Source of the DNA: an uncultured Granulosicoccus sp.
Lineage (GTDB): Bacteria > Pseudomonadota > Gammaproteobacteria > Granulosicoccales > Granulosicoccaceae
Assembly (NCBI GenBank): GCA_937991945.1
Contig: CALKLO010000025.1
Location: 1 to 64,000 of the forward strand
Length of the DNA stretch: 64,000 nucleotides
Direction of reading: 5' to 3'
In this document: piece by piece, positions 1-10,534 of the stretch
Numbering within the stretch: position 1 is the first letter of the stretch
How the letters are laid out: every line of letters begins with the position of its first letter
The notes under the pieces: generated by a model
What the model saw: the letters and a program-made list of their open reading frames with translations, nothing else
The model's database searches: none
What the model was told of the DNA's origin: nothing
Translations under genes and position numbers: made by a program

Positions 1-927
1 ACGCGCCCTGTCACGCAAGCACTCATCAATGATCGATTAAAAGCGGTGGGCAGTGGCACAGCACTCGCTTCGGTGAGTGTCGTACCTTTATCCGGCGGCA
101 TTCTTACTGATGTTTTAGTCAGCTCAGGCAATTCAGTCACCAGCGGCGATGTCCTTGCAACACTGGACAATGAATCAGAACTGATCGCTCGGGATCGCGC
201 AGCCCGTACTGCCGCAGATGCCGCAACCGATGCTGCACGCCTGACTCAACTGCTGCGTTCTAACACCACAACTGAAGTCGAGTTGGATCGTGCTAAGGCT
301 GCTCTTGCTGATGCAGATCTAGCGCTTAGAGAGGCCCAATTAACGTTTGAACGCAGAACGGTCACAGCGCCCATCTCAGGCATTGTCGGTTTAGTCCCAG
401 TCGACAAAGGCAACTACGTCACGACACAAACTGAGCTAGCAACCATCGACGACCGCTCAACCATTATTGTTGAATTCTGGATCCCCGAAAGCTTTGCCAA
501 TCAAGTGTCAATTGATCAACCTGTTGAAGCCATTGCACTGGCCAATCCTAGCAAAAAGTATCAAGGGGTGATCAGTGGCATCGGTAGTCGTATAGAAACC
601 GACAGCCGCACACTGCCTATGCAAGCCCGCTTGGATAATCAATCTGATTCTCTACGTCCCGGCATGTCATTCGAGCTACAACTGCGCTTTGGTGGACAAG
701 AGTACCCAGCCGTTAATCCTCTGGCTATTCAATGGGACTCTAAAGGCTCGTATATCTGGCGCATCGTAGACAAAAAGGCCGAACGCGTGTCCGTCACCAT
801 CATTCAACGAAACCCAGAGTCTGTACTTGTCGATGCAGATTTGGCGCAAGGCGACGCCATAGTCATTGAAGGACTACTCTCCTTAAGACCCGGTGCAACT
901 GTGCGTACTGCAGGTGGTAAACCATGA
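1..927 (+). CDS. RND efflux periplasmic adaptor (membrane fusion protein), 5' truncated by window edge
   Basis: Frame stays open upstream of the listed GTG at 46 to base 1 (TRPVTQALINDRLKAVGSGTALASVSV...); barrel-sandwich/coiled-coil pattern (GGILTDVLVSSGNSVTSGDVLATLD; TVTAPISGIVGLVPVDKGNYV); overlaps the downstream RND permease by 4 bp. Confidence 0.9.
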   Translation, partial: TRPVTQALINDRLKAVGSGTALASVSVVPLSGGILTDVLVSSGNSVTSGDVLATLDNESELIARDRAARTAADAATDAARLTQLLRSNTTTEVELDRAKAALADADLALREAQLTFERRTVTAPISGIVGLVPVDKGNYVTTQTELATIDDRSTIIVEFWIPESFANQVSIDQPVEAIALANPSKKYQGVISGIGSRIETDSRTLPMQARLDNQSDSLRPGMSFELQLRFGGQEYPAVNPLAIQWDSKGSYIWRIVDKKAERVSVTIIQRNPESVLVDADLAQGDAIVIEGLLSLRPGATVRTAGGKP

Positions 928-3900
928 GTGAACCTAACGCAACTATTGATACTTCGCCACTGGCCGCCAGTGAAGGCATAACCGCTATATTCGTACGTCG
1001 CCCTGTGCTGGCGCTCGTACTTAGTCTTCTAATAATTGTTGCAGGCTTTGCCGCGTTAACCGGCATTGAAATTCGTGAGTTACCGGCGGTAGACAGTCCC
1101 ATCATCACGGTCACTACCACCTATAGCGGTGCAGCACCTGAAACCATAGACAGAGAAGTCACAGCCATTATTGAATCGGCTGCGGGTCGAGTACCCGGTG
1201 TTAAATCTATTTCTTCGTCATCCTCCTTTGGTCGAAGCCGTGTCACCGTCGATTTCCGCGAATCAGTAAACTTAGACTTTGCAGCCTCTGATATGCGCGA
1301 TGCGATATCTCGGGTATCCCGCGATTTACCTGATGATGTGGACGACCCAACTATTGTCAAAGCTGATAGCGATGCGCAACCCGTACTAAGGCTGGCCATC
1401 ACTCATCCCACCATGAGTGCTGAGGAGATGACCTTAGTCGTCGAAAATCAGGTCTTAGACAATTTCACCGCCATCAATGGCGTTGCCGATGTGCAGGTAT
1501 ACGGCGATCGCGAACAGATATTTCGTATTGATGTCGACCAAACGAAACTAGCTAGTCGCGGATTAAGCATTGCGGATTTATCGGCTGCCTTGTCAAACGC
1601 CGCCTTCGATACACCGGCGGGTTCGCTATCCAGCGACACTCAAAACTTATCGGTTAGAGCCAGTGCCACCGTTGCATCGGCTGTCGAATTTCAAGAACTA
1701 CTCATTAACGATAGAACGCGAATTGGCGATGTTGCCTCGGTAACACTCGGTGCGGACACCGGCGCCACGGCACTCAGAGCTAATGGACAAACCGGTATTG
1801 GATTGGGCGTGCTGAAACAGGCCGGATCCAACACACTAGATATTTCAGATGCGGTACACGATGCAGCAGATATCTTACGCCCCACTCTGCCACCTGGCAT
1901 GGATATTCAAGTCACAAGCGATGATGCTGTTTTTATTAATGGCTCTATTAAGGAAGTGCTTTTTTCCCTGGCCTTAGCAATCACAATTGTTATTTCCATA
2001 ATCTTCATCTTCCTTCTAAATTGGCGAGCCACACTCATTCCAGCTATCACCATGCCCGTTGCACTCATAGGCACGGTTGCAGGTATTTGGCTGGCCGGTT
2101 TTTCTATTAACATTTTGACCTTACTGGCCCTACTGTTGGCCACAGGCATGGTGGTGGACGATGCCATCGTTGTACTTGAAAATATTGTTAATAGACGCAA
2201 CGCCGGTATGGGTTCACGTGCAGCAGCGGTATTGGGTACTCGACAAGTTTTCTTTGCCGTTGTCACAACGACTGCCGTACTAGCAGCGGTGTTTGTTCCC
2301 TTGTCTTTTTTACCGGGCAAGGCTGGCGGATTGTTCCGCGAGTTCGGTTATGTCTTGGCCATTGCCGTCACGATCTCATCCATCGTAGCGTTGTCGCTGT
2401 GCCCTATGCTGGCCTCCAAGGTACTGGAAAACTCACAAACTGTTGTACCAGCCGCGCAAGCGAAAGGTATCGCAGGCATCGTCAGGCGATTTGGCCATAG
2501 GCTTGCCAGACTCTATACACGCATTCTTCGCGTGTGCTTGAATTTCCCGTTGGTCGTTGTTGCTATTGCACTGTGCATTGCCGCTGTAGCGTGGCAGACA
2601 CTATCAACCATTCCTGAAGAACTGCTACCGCGAGAAGATCGCTCGGTTGCCCTACTTAGAGTGTCAGCACCGCAAGGGGTAAGCTTGGCCTACACCACTT
2701 CGCAGCTACAGAAAATTGAAGATCTCATTCAACCTTTTGTCGACAACGGCGAGGCGAAGAATGTGTTCTCTATCTCGGGTCGAGGCGGCAGTACCAATGG
2801 TGGGTTCATGGTCATCACCTTGAAACCTTGGGAAGATCGCGCACGTAGCCAGGCCGAGATTGTTGGAGAACTCAACCGAGGTTTATCCAGTGTTCCTGGC
2901 GTGCGGGCATTTGCTATTCAACCTAATAGCTTAGGTATTCGTGGAGCAGGTTCAGGTTTATCCGTTGCCATTGCAGGCAACAGCTACGAAGAACTGGCCA
3001 AACGTGGAGACCAACTGGTTGCAGAATTAGAGCAAGACTCGCGCTTTGGTCGAGTCAACTTAAGCTATGAGACTAGCCAGGCTCAGTTAAGTATTAGCAT
3101 TAACCGAGAGCGTGCTGCAGATCTGGACATCGAGATTGATGGGCTAGCGGCGGCTATGCAATCTGTTCTAGATGGAAGAACGCTCGGTGATGTATTCATC
3201 GATGATAGAGCTGTGGCTGTAAAATTAGTATCCAGCACACAGCCCATTAACGACCCTACCGATTTGGCGAACCTGTTCTTGAAAACAGGTGACGGCAGAA
3301 TCGTACCGATGTCGTCTATTGCAACGCTTACCGAAACCTCTATAGCCCCTTCTTTACCACGTGAAGAACGTTTCAGAGCCGTCACCATTACAGCCAGCCT
3401 ATCGGATGAGCTATCACTGCGAGAGGGTCTTAACGAATTCGAACGTTTAGCGGGTTCTATCCTTGATGCTGACATGCGACTCATCCCGTTAGCAGAAGCT
3501 GCCACGTTGAACGAGACATCCAATGGTTTGGCACTCACGTTTGGCTTTGCCGTCATCATTGTTTTTCTAGTGCTTGCTGCGCAATTCGAGAGTTTCCTCA
3601 GTAGCTTAATTATTATGTTTACTGTGCCTTTTGGTTTGGCCAGTGCGGTTTTTGCACTGTACTTCTCTGGCACTAGCCTTAACATTTATAGCCAAATTGG
3701 ATTAGTGCTGCTTGTCGGCATCATGGCTAAAAATGGAATACTGATAGTCGAGTTTGCTAACCAGCTACGCGATGAGGGGCTCAGTGTTAAAGAGGCGGCA
3801 TTGGAAGCAGCAACTCGCCGCGTCAGACCCGTCACCATGACCATGTTCTCAACCGTACTCGGTGGCGTGCCGTTGGTATTAGCCTCCGGTGCAGGTGCTG

Positions 3901-4070
3901 AGGCTCGTATAGCCTTAGGTTGGGTTATTGTCGGTGGCTTAGGTATTGCCACTGTTTTCACATTGTTTCTAACACCGGTTGCCTATCGATTGCTTGCAGG
4001 GTTTTCAGCGCCCAAAGCCATCAGCGACAAACGCCTGACCGAAGAACTACAACAAGCGGCAACCCAGTAA
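924..4070 (+). CDS. RND family efflux permease (AcrB/HAE1-like)
   Basis: 1048 aa; FVRRPVLALVLSLLIIVAGF N-terminus, GMVVDDAIVVLENI motif, VLLVGIMAKNGILIVEFANQLRDEG motif, 12-TM architecture. Confidence 0.96.
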   Translation: MSEPNATIDTSPLAASEGITAIFVRRPVLALVLSLLIIVAGFAALTGIEIRELPAVDSPIITVTTTYSGAAPETIDREVTAIIESAAGRVPGVKSISSSSSFGRSRVTVDFRESVNLDFAASDMRDAISRVSRDLPDDVDDPTIVKADSDAQPVLRLAITHPTMSAEEMTLVVENQVLDNFTAINGVADVQVYGDREQIFRIDVDQTKLASRGLSIADLSAALSNAAFDTPAGSLSSDTQNLSVRASATVASAVEFQELLINDRTRIGDVASVTLGADTGATALRANGQTGIGLGVLKQAGSNTLDISDAVHDAADILRPTLPPGMDIQVTSDDAVFINGSIKEVLFSLALAITIVISIIFIFLLNWRATLIPAITMPVALIGTVAGIWLAGFSINILTLLALLLATGMVVDDAIVVLENIVNRRNAGMGSRAAAVLGTRQVFFAVVTTTAVLAAVFVPLSFLPGKAGGLFREFGYVLAIAVTISSIVALSLCPMLASKVLENSQTVVPAAQAKGIAGIVRRFGHRLARLYTRILRVCLNFPLVVVAIALCIAAVAWQTLSTIPEELLPREDRSVALLRVSAPQGVSLAYTTSQLQKIEDLIQPFVDNGEAKNVFSISGRGGSTNGGFMVITLKPWEDRARSQAEIVGELNRGLSSVPGVRAFAIQPNSLGIRGAGSGLSVAIAGNSYEELAKRGDQLVAELEQDSRFGRVNLSYETSQAQLSISINRERAADLDIEIDGLAAAMQSVLDGRTLGDVFIDDRAVAVKLVSSTQPINDPTDLANLFLKTGDGRIVPMSSIATLTETSIAPSLPREERFRAVTITASLSDELSLREGLNEFERLAGSILDADMRLIPLAEAATLNETSNGLALTFGFAVIIVFLVLAAQFESFLSSLIIMFTVPFGLASAVFALYFSGTSLNIYSQIGLVLLVGIMAKNGILIVEFANQLRDEGLSVKEAALEAATRRVRPVTMTMFSTVLGGVPLVLASGAGAEARIALGWVIVGGLGIATVFTLFLTPVAYRLLAGFSAPKAISDKRLTEELQQAATQ

Positions 4071-4074
4071 CCCT

Positions 4075-5127
4075 ATGGATTCAGTTTCCCAGATAGTGCT
4101 GGGTGCCTCAGTTGCACACTTAACGCTTGGTTCTCGACTGGGGCGTCCAGCATTAGTCTTGGGTGCGGTGCTTGGCACCCTGCCCGACCTAGACGTTCTT
4201 ATACCGTACGCCGGTGCTATAGAAAACTTCACTTATCATCGCGGTTTCAGCCATTCACTTTTGGTGCTGTCGCTTATCAGCTTGCCCATCGCTTGGCTTT
4301 GCCAACGCCTTATGCGCAGCAAGCCAATAAGTCTTTCACGCTGGTGGTTAGCTTGTTGGCTAGTCTTGGTCACTCATCCGTTGCTCGACGGTTTTACGAT
4401 ATACGGCACTCAGCTTTTATGGCCACTGACAGTCACACCCACAGCCTGGGGTTCAGTGTTTATCATCGACCCCCTATACACACTACCGTTGATTGTCGGT
4501 GTGGCTCTTGCGTATCGACGAAGCTATGCGGGTGCTAAGCCTTATGTCATTGCAGGCTTAGCCTTAAGCTCTGCCTATTTACTTTGGACCCTCGTTGCTC
4601 AGCACACAATTCGTGAACGTGTTGTACAACAACTCAAAGCTAACGATATGGATGCACAAGAGGTGTTAATTGCACCCTTTCCTTTCGCATTGCTTTGGAG
4701 GGTCGTTGTCGTCAACGACTCGCAGTACAAAGAAGGCTTCAGTTCGTTGCTGGATGACAGCGACGACATCGTATTAGATAGCTATAGCCACGGCAAACAG
4801 GAATGTGTGACTTGGCTGGATCACTGGCCAATCGCGCGTCTGGATTGGTTCACCAGTGGCGTATACGCACTGAGTGTTCAGGATAATCAGCTTGTTGCCT
4901 CAGACTTGCGTATGGGCGTCGAAGACGATTATGTTTTTGAATTTGAAATTGCGGATTGGGTCGACGGACGTTGGCAAGCCATAAACACTCGCCTACGCCC
5001 AGTCGATATTGATGCGGCTAGAATGACACTACTGTTTCATCGAATATACGATCAACACGTAGACCTATCACCGATATCAGCGGTTATCAGGCAGGTCCCC
5101 CCTACCTGTGAACCGGTAAATTCCTAG
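4075..5127 (+). CDS. membrane-bound metal-dependent hydrolase (YbcI/DUF457-like)
   Basis: MDSVSQIVLGASVAHLTLG, LGTLPDLDVLIPY, YHRGFSHSLLVL, THPLLDGFTIYGTQLLWPLT motifs. Confidence 0.88.
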   Translation: MDSVSQIVLGASVAHLTLGSRLGRPALVLGAVLGTLPDLDVLIPYAGAIENFTYHRGFSHSLLVLSLISLPIAWLCQRLMRSKPISLSRWWLACWLVLVTHPLLDGFTIYGTQLLWPLTVTPTAWGSVFIIDPLYTLPLIVGVALAYRRSYAGAKPYVIAGLALSSAYLLWTLVAQHTIRERVVQQLKANDMDAQEVLIAPFPFALLWRVVVVNDSQYKEGFSSLLDDSDDIVLDSYSHGKQECVTWLDHWPIARLDWFTSGVYALSVQDNQLVASDLRMGVEDDYVFEFEIADWVDGRWQAINTRLRPVDIDAARMTLLFHRIYDQHVDLSPISAVIRQVPPTCEPVNS

Positions 5128-6683
5128 CGCGATACTCGACGTGTTCGGCGAATACCGAACACGAGTGATAGCAATATCATTGACCAACCTGCCATAGCAC
5201 CCGACGAGCTAGTTTTCATAGCACCTGCTTCAAAGATGACCGTACTGGCAACAGAATCACCGTTTTGATTGGCCGCATCTGCTTCATAACTGATTGAGTA
5301 CATACCTTCAGCTGACGGAGTAACGCCCAACGCCAACTCAAGGGGCTCGTCGACAGCCACGGAGGCAAACGTACACTGCAGCTCGCTCACACCAATGCAT
5401 TCGCTCGGAACGGTGCTCAGAGTTAGACCGCCAGGAATACTCACATTCACTTCAACATCGGTGGCATCCGCTAGACCCGTATTGGAGATAGTGGCAACGA
5501 TGAGTGTCTCACTACCGTTGTTCCACGTAAGCTCTGTGTCGTTTAACTGAAGGTTCAATAAACTAAGCGTACCGATGTCCACCACATCGACCATCACAGT
5601 AGACTCATCGTTAGTTTGGTCGTCATCGACACTACTGGTGCTGATGGCCATTGGAATCGTTAGGGATCCTGCTTGCAACGGTGTCAGTATGAATTCGTAA
5701 GAGCGTTCGTCCTCAGGACCAGTAGGCCCCACATTACCTAACGAGCAGACAATGGCCTCGTCTTGAACTTGGCAACCATCAGGAAGAGACGTGGCTTCCC
5801 ACTGTGTTCCAATGCCTGCATCAAGGTTGATTTCAACGTCAGCCGCTGTGTCATACCCATCGGTGTTTTCTACGAGCAGCGTTAGGCTGATTGAACTATC
5901 GATGTCTATGGCAGTAGAGTCAACTGTTGCACTCATCGCCATATCAACAACATCGTCAATATTCTCCAGGCTGCCTGAAACACACGATATATCGTCCTCA
6001 CCCGATGGGCTACAAATACGCGTGTTGTCCGATAAATCTTTGATGAGCATGATGCGATCAGCCTCAAAACCGTCTTCACGCGCACTGATCATGAAGCGAT
6101 GCTCACCAGGTTCATCAACAGTTATCCAAATAGTTTTCTTCGCACCGCACGGTCCAACTCCACCGGAATCTCGCTGACGCCCTGACCACTGCCACCCTGT
6201 ACCTGCCGTACAAAATTGCATGCGAGCACCACTTTGTGGCCACTCATCATTGAGACCCACATGAATACCATTGTCTTCGGTACCGGTTGAGTAGCCGCGT
6301 ATGTGCACGTAATACCGACCGGCTTCTGGAAATGTCATGGGGTAGACAGCTTGCGGGCCCGCACCTGGTGTATCCCAATAGGCGGTCGGTGGTCCAAATT
6401 CATCATCATGAGTTACACGAATATCGGGTAATAACTCAATGTACGCGCCACCCGCCGCACCGTCAGAGTGGTTTCCGTCAGGGTCGTTTTCCTGAGTGCC
6501 GGTCTGCGCATCCATTAGAACCCAGCGCTCACCTCGGGACTCATCGTCCTCCGCTTCCACCACCAGCGCTATGTAGTCGTCTGTCGTTCGGGTATCCGCT
6601 GATAATGTTGACACGAGTGCTAAGTGGAAAAACACACCCCAGGCGACTAACGTCTTTAATTTGGTTATTGGCAGAACCATCAA
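5124..6683 (-). CDS. secreted protein: N-terminal carbohydrate-binding-like module, two DUF11/CARDB-like Ig domains, C-terminal GlyGly-CTERM-like tail
   Basis: Signal peptide; VEAEDDESRG...YYVHIRGYSTGTEDNGIHVGLNDEWPQSG; repeated ISNTGLADATDVEVNVSIPGG-type segments; C-terminus SSGAMAGWSMILLSLVFGIRRTRRVSR. Confidence 0.65.
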   Translation of the reverse strand: MMVLPITKLKTLVAWGVFFHLALVSTLSADTRTTDDYIALVVEAEDDESRGERWVLMDAQTGTQENDPDGNHSDGAAGGAYIELLPDIRVTHDDEFGPPTAYWDTPGAGPQAVYPMTFPEAGRYYVHIRGYSTGTEDNGIHVGLNDEWPQSGARMQFCTAGTGWQWSGRQRDSGGVGPCGAKKTIWITVDEPGEHRFMISAREDGFEADRIMLIKDLSDNTRICSPSGEDDISCVSGSLENIDDVVDMAMSATVDSTAIDIDSSISLTLLVENTDGYDTAADVEINLDAGIGTQWEATSLPDGCQVQDEAIVCSLGNVGPTGPEDERSYEFILTPLQAGSLTIPMAISTSSVDDDQTNDESTVMVDVVDIGTLSLLNLQLNDTELTWNNGSETLIVATISNTGLADATDVEVNVSIPGGLTLSTVPSECIGVSELQCTFASVAVDEPLELALGVTPSAEGMYSISYEADAANQNGDSVASTVIFEAGAMKTSSSGAMAGWSMILLSLVFGIRRTRRVSR

Positions 6684-6853
6684 CTACAACTCCACAGTGA
6701 AACAGCGCGAAAAATATCGGTATAGTTCAGGGATATCGGCAGTTATCGGGGTTTTAAGAGTCGACCGGTTCTTAGTTTCATTGCTAAATACACGGAAATA
6801 GCACTCAACAAATAACGTATCGGTGTTACTTCACTAAAGCCTAAGCCACAAGA

Positions 6854-7876
6854 CTAGCGGGTATAACGCTGGGTGAGCAGTACGGCCATAACTAAGCGTA
6901 AGCGGTACGCTAAATCTTTACGAATAAAGTTGGATGTCAGCAGGAAACGCAAACTACTAAAGCGTGATTGCTTAAACCGCAAATACTCTTTAAACGCCTC
7001 TATGGAGCGTCGTTGCTCTAACGATAACGCAGGAAATTGATCAGAGTTGTCTGTTAAATACTCTAGGGTTTTCAATCTAGAGTCCTCTTTAAAGGGCAGT
7101 TTAAAATTACGCTTAACGAGCTTGTTCCAATTCGAATTAGCTATAAATGCGCTTATGCCCCGCCCCATCGATGCGGCTGTATTGCTCGCATTACTCCCAT
7201 GCAGCCGATAATTCACTAACGACAAATCTAACTTTGCACGATGCCCAAACAATTCAGCGAGTATCGCAATCCAATAATCATGAACATGCAATGCGTCTGG
7301 AAAAGGCAAACACAGTTCAGCCATTGCACGGTTCATAAGTATGGTGTTTCCCATAACACCGTTCTCACCCAAGATAACCGGTAACGATTTCTCTTCTGCA
7401 ATGCGATACCGCCGATAAGCCAAAAAGGATCCATGCATAAGCTGCCCTTGTGCGTCGACTATATTGAGATCGGAATGCACCAACAGTGGTACATCACGAC
7501 CATGCACCAACTCCAGCGCTGCCATTGAACTCATACCACAGGCAATTCTACTTCTATCCCACACATCGTCTTGGTCGGATAGCGCAAAGTAGTTTTCGTC
7601 GGAGTCCATCGCACTACTCAGGCAGTGCTCAAAATTCCTAACAAAGCCTGTGTTTTGTTTATTGACATTGATTGTGTCGATGTCTGCTCTGAGCAAGCCC
7701 GAAATTCTCTCAATGGTGTCATCACTAGACACATCGTCGCAAAGACGAATGGACACGGGGTGTACTTGCGCCAGGAGGGATTCTACTTGTGCCTCCACAT
7801 ACTCAGCGCCGTTATACGTGCACAGCACTACGGCTACACGAGTATCAACAGGATGGGTAGGCAAGGATTTGGACAT
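6854..7876 (-). CDS. family 2 glycosyltransferase
   Basis: VAVVLCTYNGAEYVEAQVESLLAQ, ALSDQDDVWDRSRI, rhamnosyltransferase-like layout. Confidence 0.9.
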   Translation of the reverse strand: MSKSLPTHPVDTRVAVVLCTYNGAEYVEAQVESLLAQVHPVSIRLCDDVSSDDTIERISGLLRADIDTINVNKQNTGFVRNFEHCLSSAMDSDENYFALSDQDDVWDRSRIACGMSSMAALELVHGRDVPLLVHSDLNIVDAQGQLMHGSFLAYRRYRIAEEKSLPVILGENGVMGNTILMNRAMAELCLPFPDALHVHDYWIAILAELFGHRAKLDLSLVNYRLHGSNASNTAASMGRGISAFIANSNWNKLVKRNFKLPFKEDSRLKTLEYLTDNSDQFPALSLEQRRSIEAFKEYLRFKQSRFSSLRFLLTSNFIRKDLAYRLRLVMAVLLTQRYTR

Positions 7877-8047
7877 GTAACAGGGTCAGCAATTTGAAGG
7901 CCAGCTTGGATAAGCAAAACACGTGGCCCACTCCTTGCACCAAGTAACCCCAGCAGTAGGTCCAACACCGTGTTTGATACCAAACATGCACTTCCGGTAT
8001 TCATACAACATATTTTATTCCAACATGCGAAAAAATTATAGCGGGTC

Positions 8048-10534
8048 ATGATGCGTTCTCAACGGCTAAACGCTACTCAGCTTGGTGGCACTAATAAATC
8101 TGCGACATCAAAGCGCAAAAAGCTGAGCAGCTGGGTTAAACAGATAGCCAGCGATCAGACTAGCGCTAACAAACTCCGTAAGTTCTCCCATGCCCTTTTG
8201 CCCGAGCAAGATGAGCCGCTGACACCTGCGGATCATGCCAACAGTATTCGCTACTTTGCCAACCCGGGTCCTGGCTTTGAGAATCGAGCTACACCGTCCT
8301 CCCCTCCCACTCAAAAAGCGGCAAAGGCCGTTGCCTTCTATCTTCCGCAATTTCATGCATTTGAAGAAAACGATGCGTGGTGGGGTGATGGATTCACCGA
8401 ATGGCGCAATGTTTCACGCGGCACACCGCGGTACCAGGGACATTACCAACCCCGTATACCTCGTGACTTAGGTTTCTATGACCTAACCAACGTCAATACA
8501 CTCAAGGCACAAGCTGCACTTGCACGCTCTGCCGGTATCGATACATTCTGTTTTTACTACTACTGGTTCAACGGCCGTCGCCTTATGGATAAGCCGCTGG
8601 ATTTATTCGTCGAAAACGATATTGATCAAGATTTTTGCATCATGTGGGCTAACGAAAATTGGACCCGCACATGGGACGGTCGGGAAAACGATGTTCTGAT
8701 TGCTCAGGACTATGCGTTGGAGGATGAAGACGACTTTGTGTCAGACACAGCCAAATACATGGCGCACCCACGTTACATGCGCGTTGATGGTCGGCCGATG
8801 TTCATTTTATACCGCGCCTCGCTAGTGCCCGACACACTTAATACGATCAATCGCTGGCGCAAAAAGTGGACTAATACGCTGGGAATTGAACCGCTCATTT
8901 ACATGGTCCAAAGTTTTAACGATCGTGACCCAACACAGTACGGCTGCGATGGCGCTCTAGAATTTCCACCGCATAAAGTCTCCAAAGATATTAAGCGCAG
9001 AAATAAAGAAAGCACTATTTTCGACCCAAACTATACCGGTCAAATTCGCGCCTATCGTGATGTTGTTGCCAAGTCCTTGAACGAACCTGCACCCGACTAC
9101 CCGTTGATTAAAACGGTATCACCGTCGTGGGACAATGATGCTCGCCGAGAAGGTAGCGGTGTGACGTTCCAAGGGTCCACCCCAGCGGCTTATGGTCATT
9201 GGCTATCGGGTGCTATTAAATACGCACAAGAAAATCCGGTTGGCGAAGAGCCATTGGTGTTTATCAATGCATGGAACGAGTGGGCAGAGGCCGCTTATTT
9301 AGAGCCTGATGTTCACTACGGACACGCGTACCTAAACACGACGTATCGAATTCTGACCGAATCTGCCAACGATAATTTACTCAACACATCCCGTGACTTG
9401 TTACTCATCGGCCACGACGCACACCCGAACGGTGCTCAAATGCTCTTGCTGGCATTAGCTAAACACTTTAAAAACAAGCTGGGTATGAACGTCGAGATTT
9501 TACTTAAATCCGGTGGAGCCTTGTTATCAGAATATCAAGCGGTGGCGCCGACAACATTGCTCTACGACATTAAGGGTGATGAGCTTACTGCTTGGTTTGA
9601 AAACACACAATGCCGTCATGCCATTTTCAACACCAGTGTCACCGGTGATTTACTGTGGGCCGCCAAGGATGCACATATACAATGCCTATCATTGGTTCAT
9701 GAACTGCCCGCCCTAATTAATGAATTTGGCTTGCGCCCGCATATCAGCGCTATTGCCAAACAAGCGGATCACATTATATTCCCCTCCTCTCCCGTGCAAC
9801 GTGGCTTTGAATCGTTTCAGCCAACCACTAAAAGCCGTGTATCGCTACGCGCACAGGGCTTGTACAAAAGCATTGTCATGAACGCTGCCGATAGGCAAAT
9901 GGTTAGAGAACAACTGGGTTTAGAAACCAGAGATTCGTTAGTGCTTAACGTGGGATACGCTGATCACCGAAAAGGGTTCGACACTTTCGCCTCTTGTGCC
10001 CTACGACTGCATAAGAGCCATCCAGAATTACATTTTTGTTGGGTAGGCAAGCGCTCAAAACAGATGAGTCGGTGGTTGAAGACTCATGTGGGTAGAAAAC
10101 TGAAAAATCATTTGCACCTAATCGATTTTACGCATGACATATCTCGCTGGTACGCAGCGGCTGACTGCTTGTACCTGAGCTCGCGAGAGGACCCCTTTCC
10201 AAGCGTTGCACTAGAGGCCATGAGCTTGGGAATACCGGTTGTCGTTCATAGCGGCGCAACCGGATACAATAACGAACTACTCAGTCTTATGGAAACAGCG
10301 CCACCGAATAATGAGTCAAAGATTGACGACGCTATTCTCAGAGCTCTTCACACGGACTCCAAAGAAAAAAGATTATCAAGAGCGTTATTCATTGAACAGC
10401 ATTATCAGATTGATGACTATGGCCAATGCCTCTTGGAGTGCTTAGGCCTGAATGCGACCTCACAAACACTGGACGCACAAACAACAGACTTTTTTGTTGG
10501 CGACCCGCAGATTCAGGCTGACATTTGTCTATGA
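8048..10534 (+). CDS. WbsX-family (GH99-like) glycan enzyme fused to a C-terminal GT4 glycosyltransferase
   Basis: AVAFYLPQFHAFEENDAWWGDGFTEWRNVSRGTPRYQGHYQPRIP...FINAWNEWAEAAYLEPDVHYG (WbsX), then VLNVGYADHRKGFDTF...YLSSREDPFPSVALEAMSLGIPVV (GT4). Confidence 0.9.
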   Translation: MMRSQRLNATQLGGTNKSATSKRKKLSSWVKQIASDQTSANKLRKFSHALLPEQDEPLTPADHANSIRYFANPGPGFENRATPSSPPTQKAAKAVAFYLPQFHAFEENDAWWGDGFTEWRNVSRGTPRYQGHYQPRIPRDLGFYDLTNVNTLKAQAALARSAGIDTFCFYYYWFNGRRLMDKPLDLFVENDIDQDFCIMWANENWTRTWDGRENDVLIAQDYALEDEDDFVSDTAKYMAHPRYMRVDGRPMFILYRASLVPDTLNTINRWRKKWTNTLGIEPLIYMVQSFNDRDPTQYGCDGALEFPPHKVSKDIKRRNKESTIFDPNYTGQIRAYRDVVAKSLNEPAPDYPLIKTVSPSWDNDARREGSGVTFQGSTPAAYGHWLSGAIKYAQENPVGEEPLVFINAWNEWAEAAYLEPDVHYGHAYLNTTYRILTESANDNLLNTSRDLLLIGHDAHPNGAQMLLLALAKHFKNKLGMNVEILLKSGGALLSEYQAVAPTTLLYDIKGDELTAWFENTQCRHAIFNTSVTGDLLWAAKDAHIQCLSLVHELPALINEFGLRPHISAIAKQADHIIFPSSPVQRGFESFQPTTKSRVSLRAQGLYKSIVMNAADRQMVREQLGLETRDSLVLNVGYADHRKGFDTFASCALRLHKSHPELHFCWVGKRSKQMSRWLKTHVGRKLKNHLHLIDFTHDISRWYAAADCLYLSSREDPFPSVALEAMSLGIPVVVHSGATGYNNELLSLMETAPPNNESKIDDAILRALHTDSKEKRLSRALFIEQHYQIDDYGQCLLECLGLNATSQTLDAQTTDFFVGDPQIQADICL

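Noticed and set aside
3083-3685. 200-aa minus-strand ORF opposite the RND permease (and similar antisense ORFs at 1907-2320, 3686-3961, 863-1120)
   Set aside because: Shadow ORFs in antisense of a strong coding gene; low-complexity S/A/R/T composition and no recognisable domain.
6287-6700. 137-aa plus-strand ORF antisense to the secreted protein gene
   Set aside because: Antisense shadow with H/R/P-rich composition and no domain.
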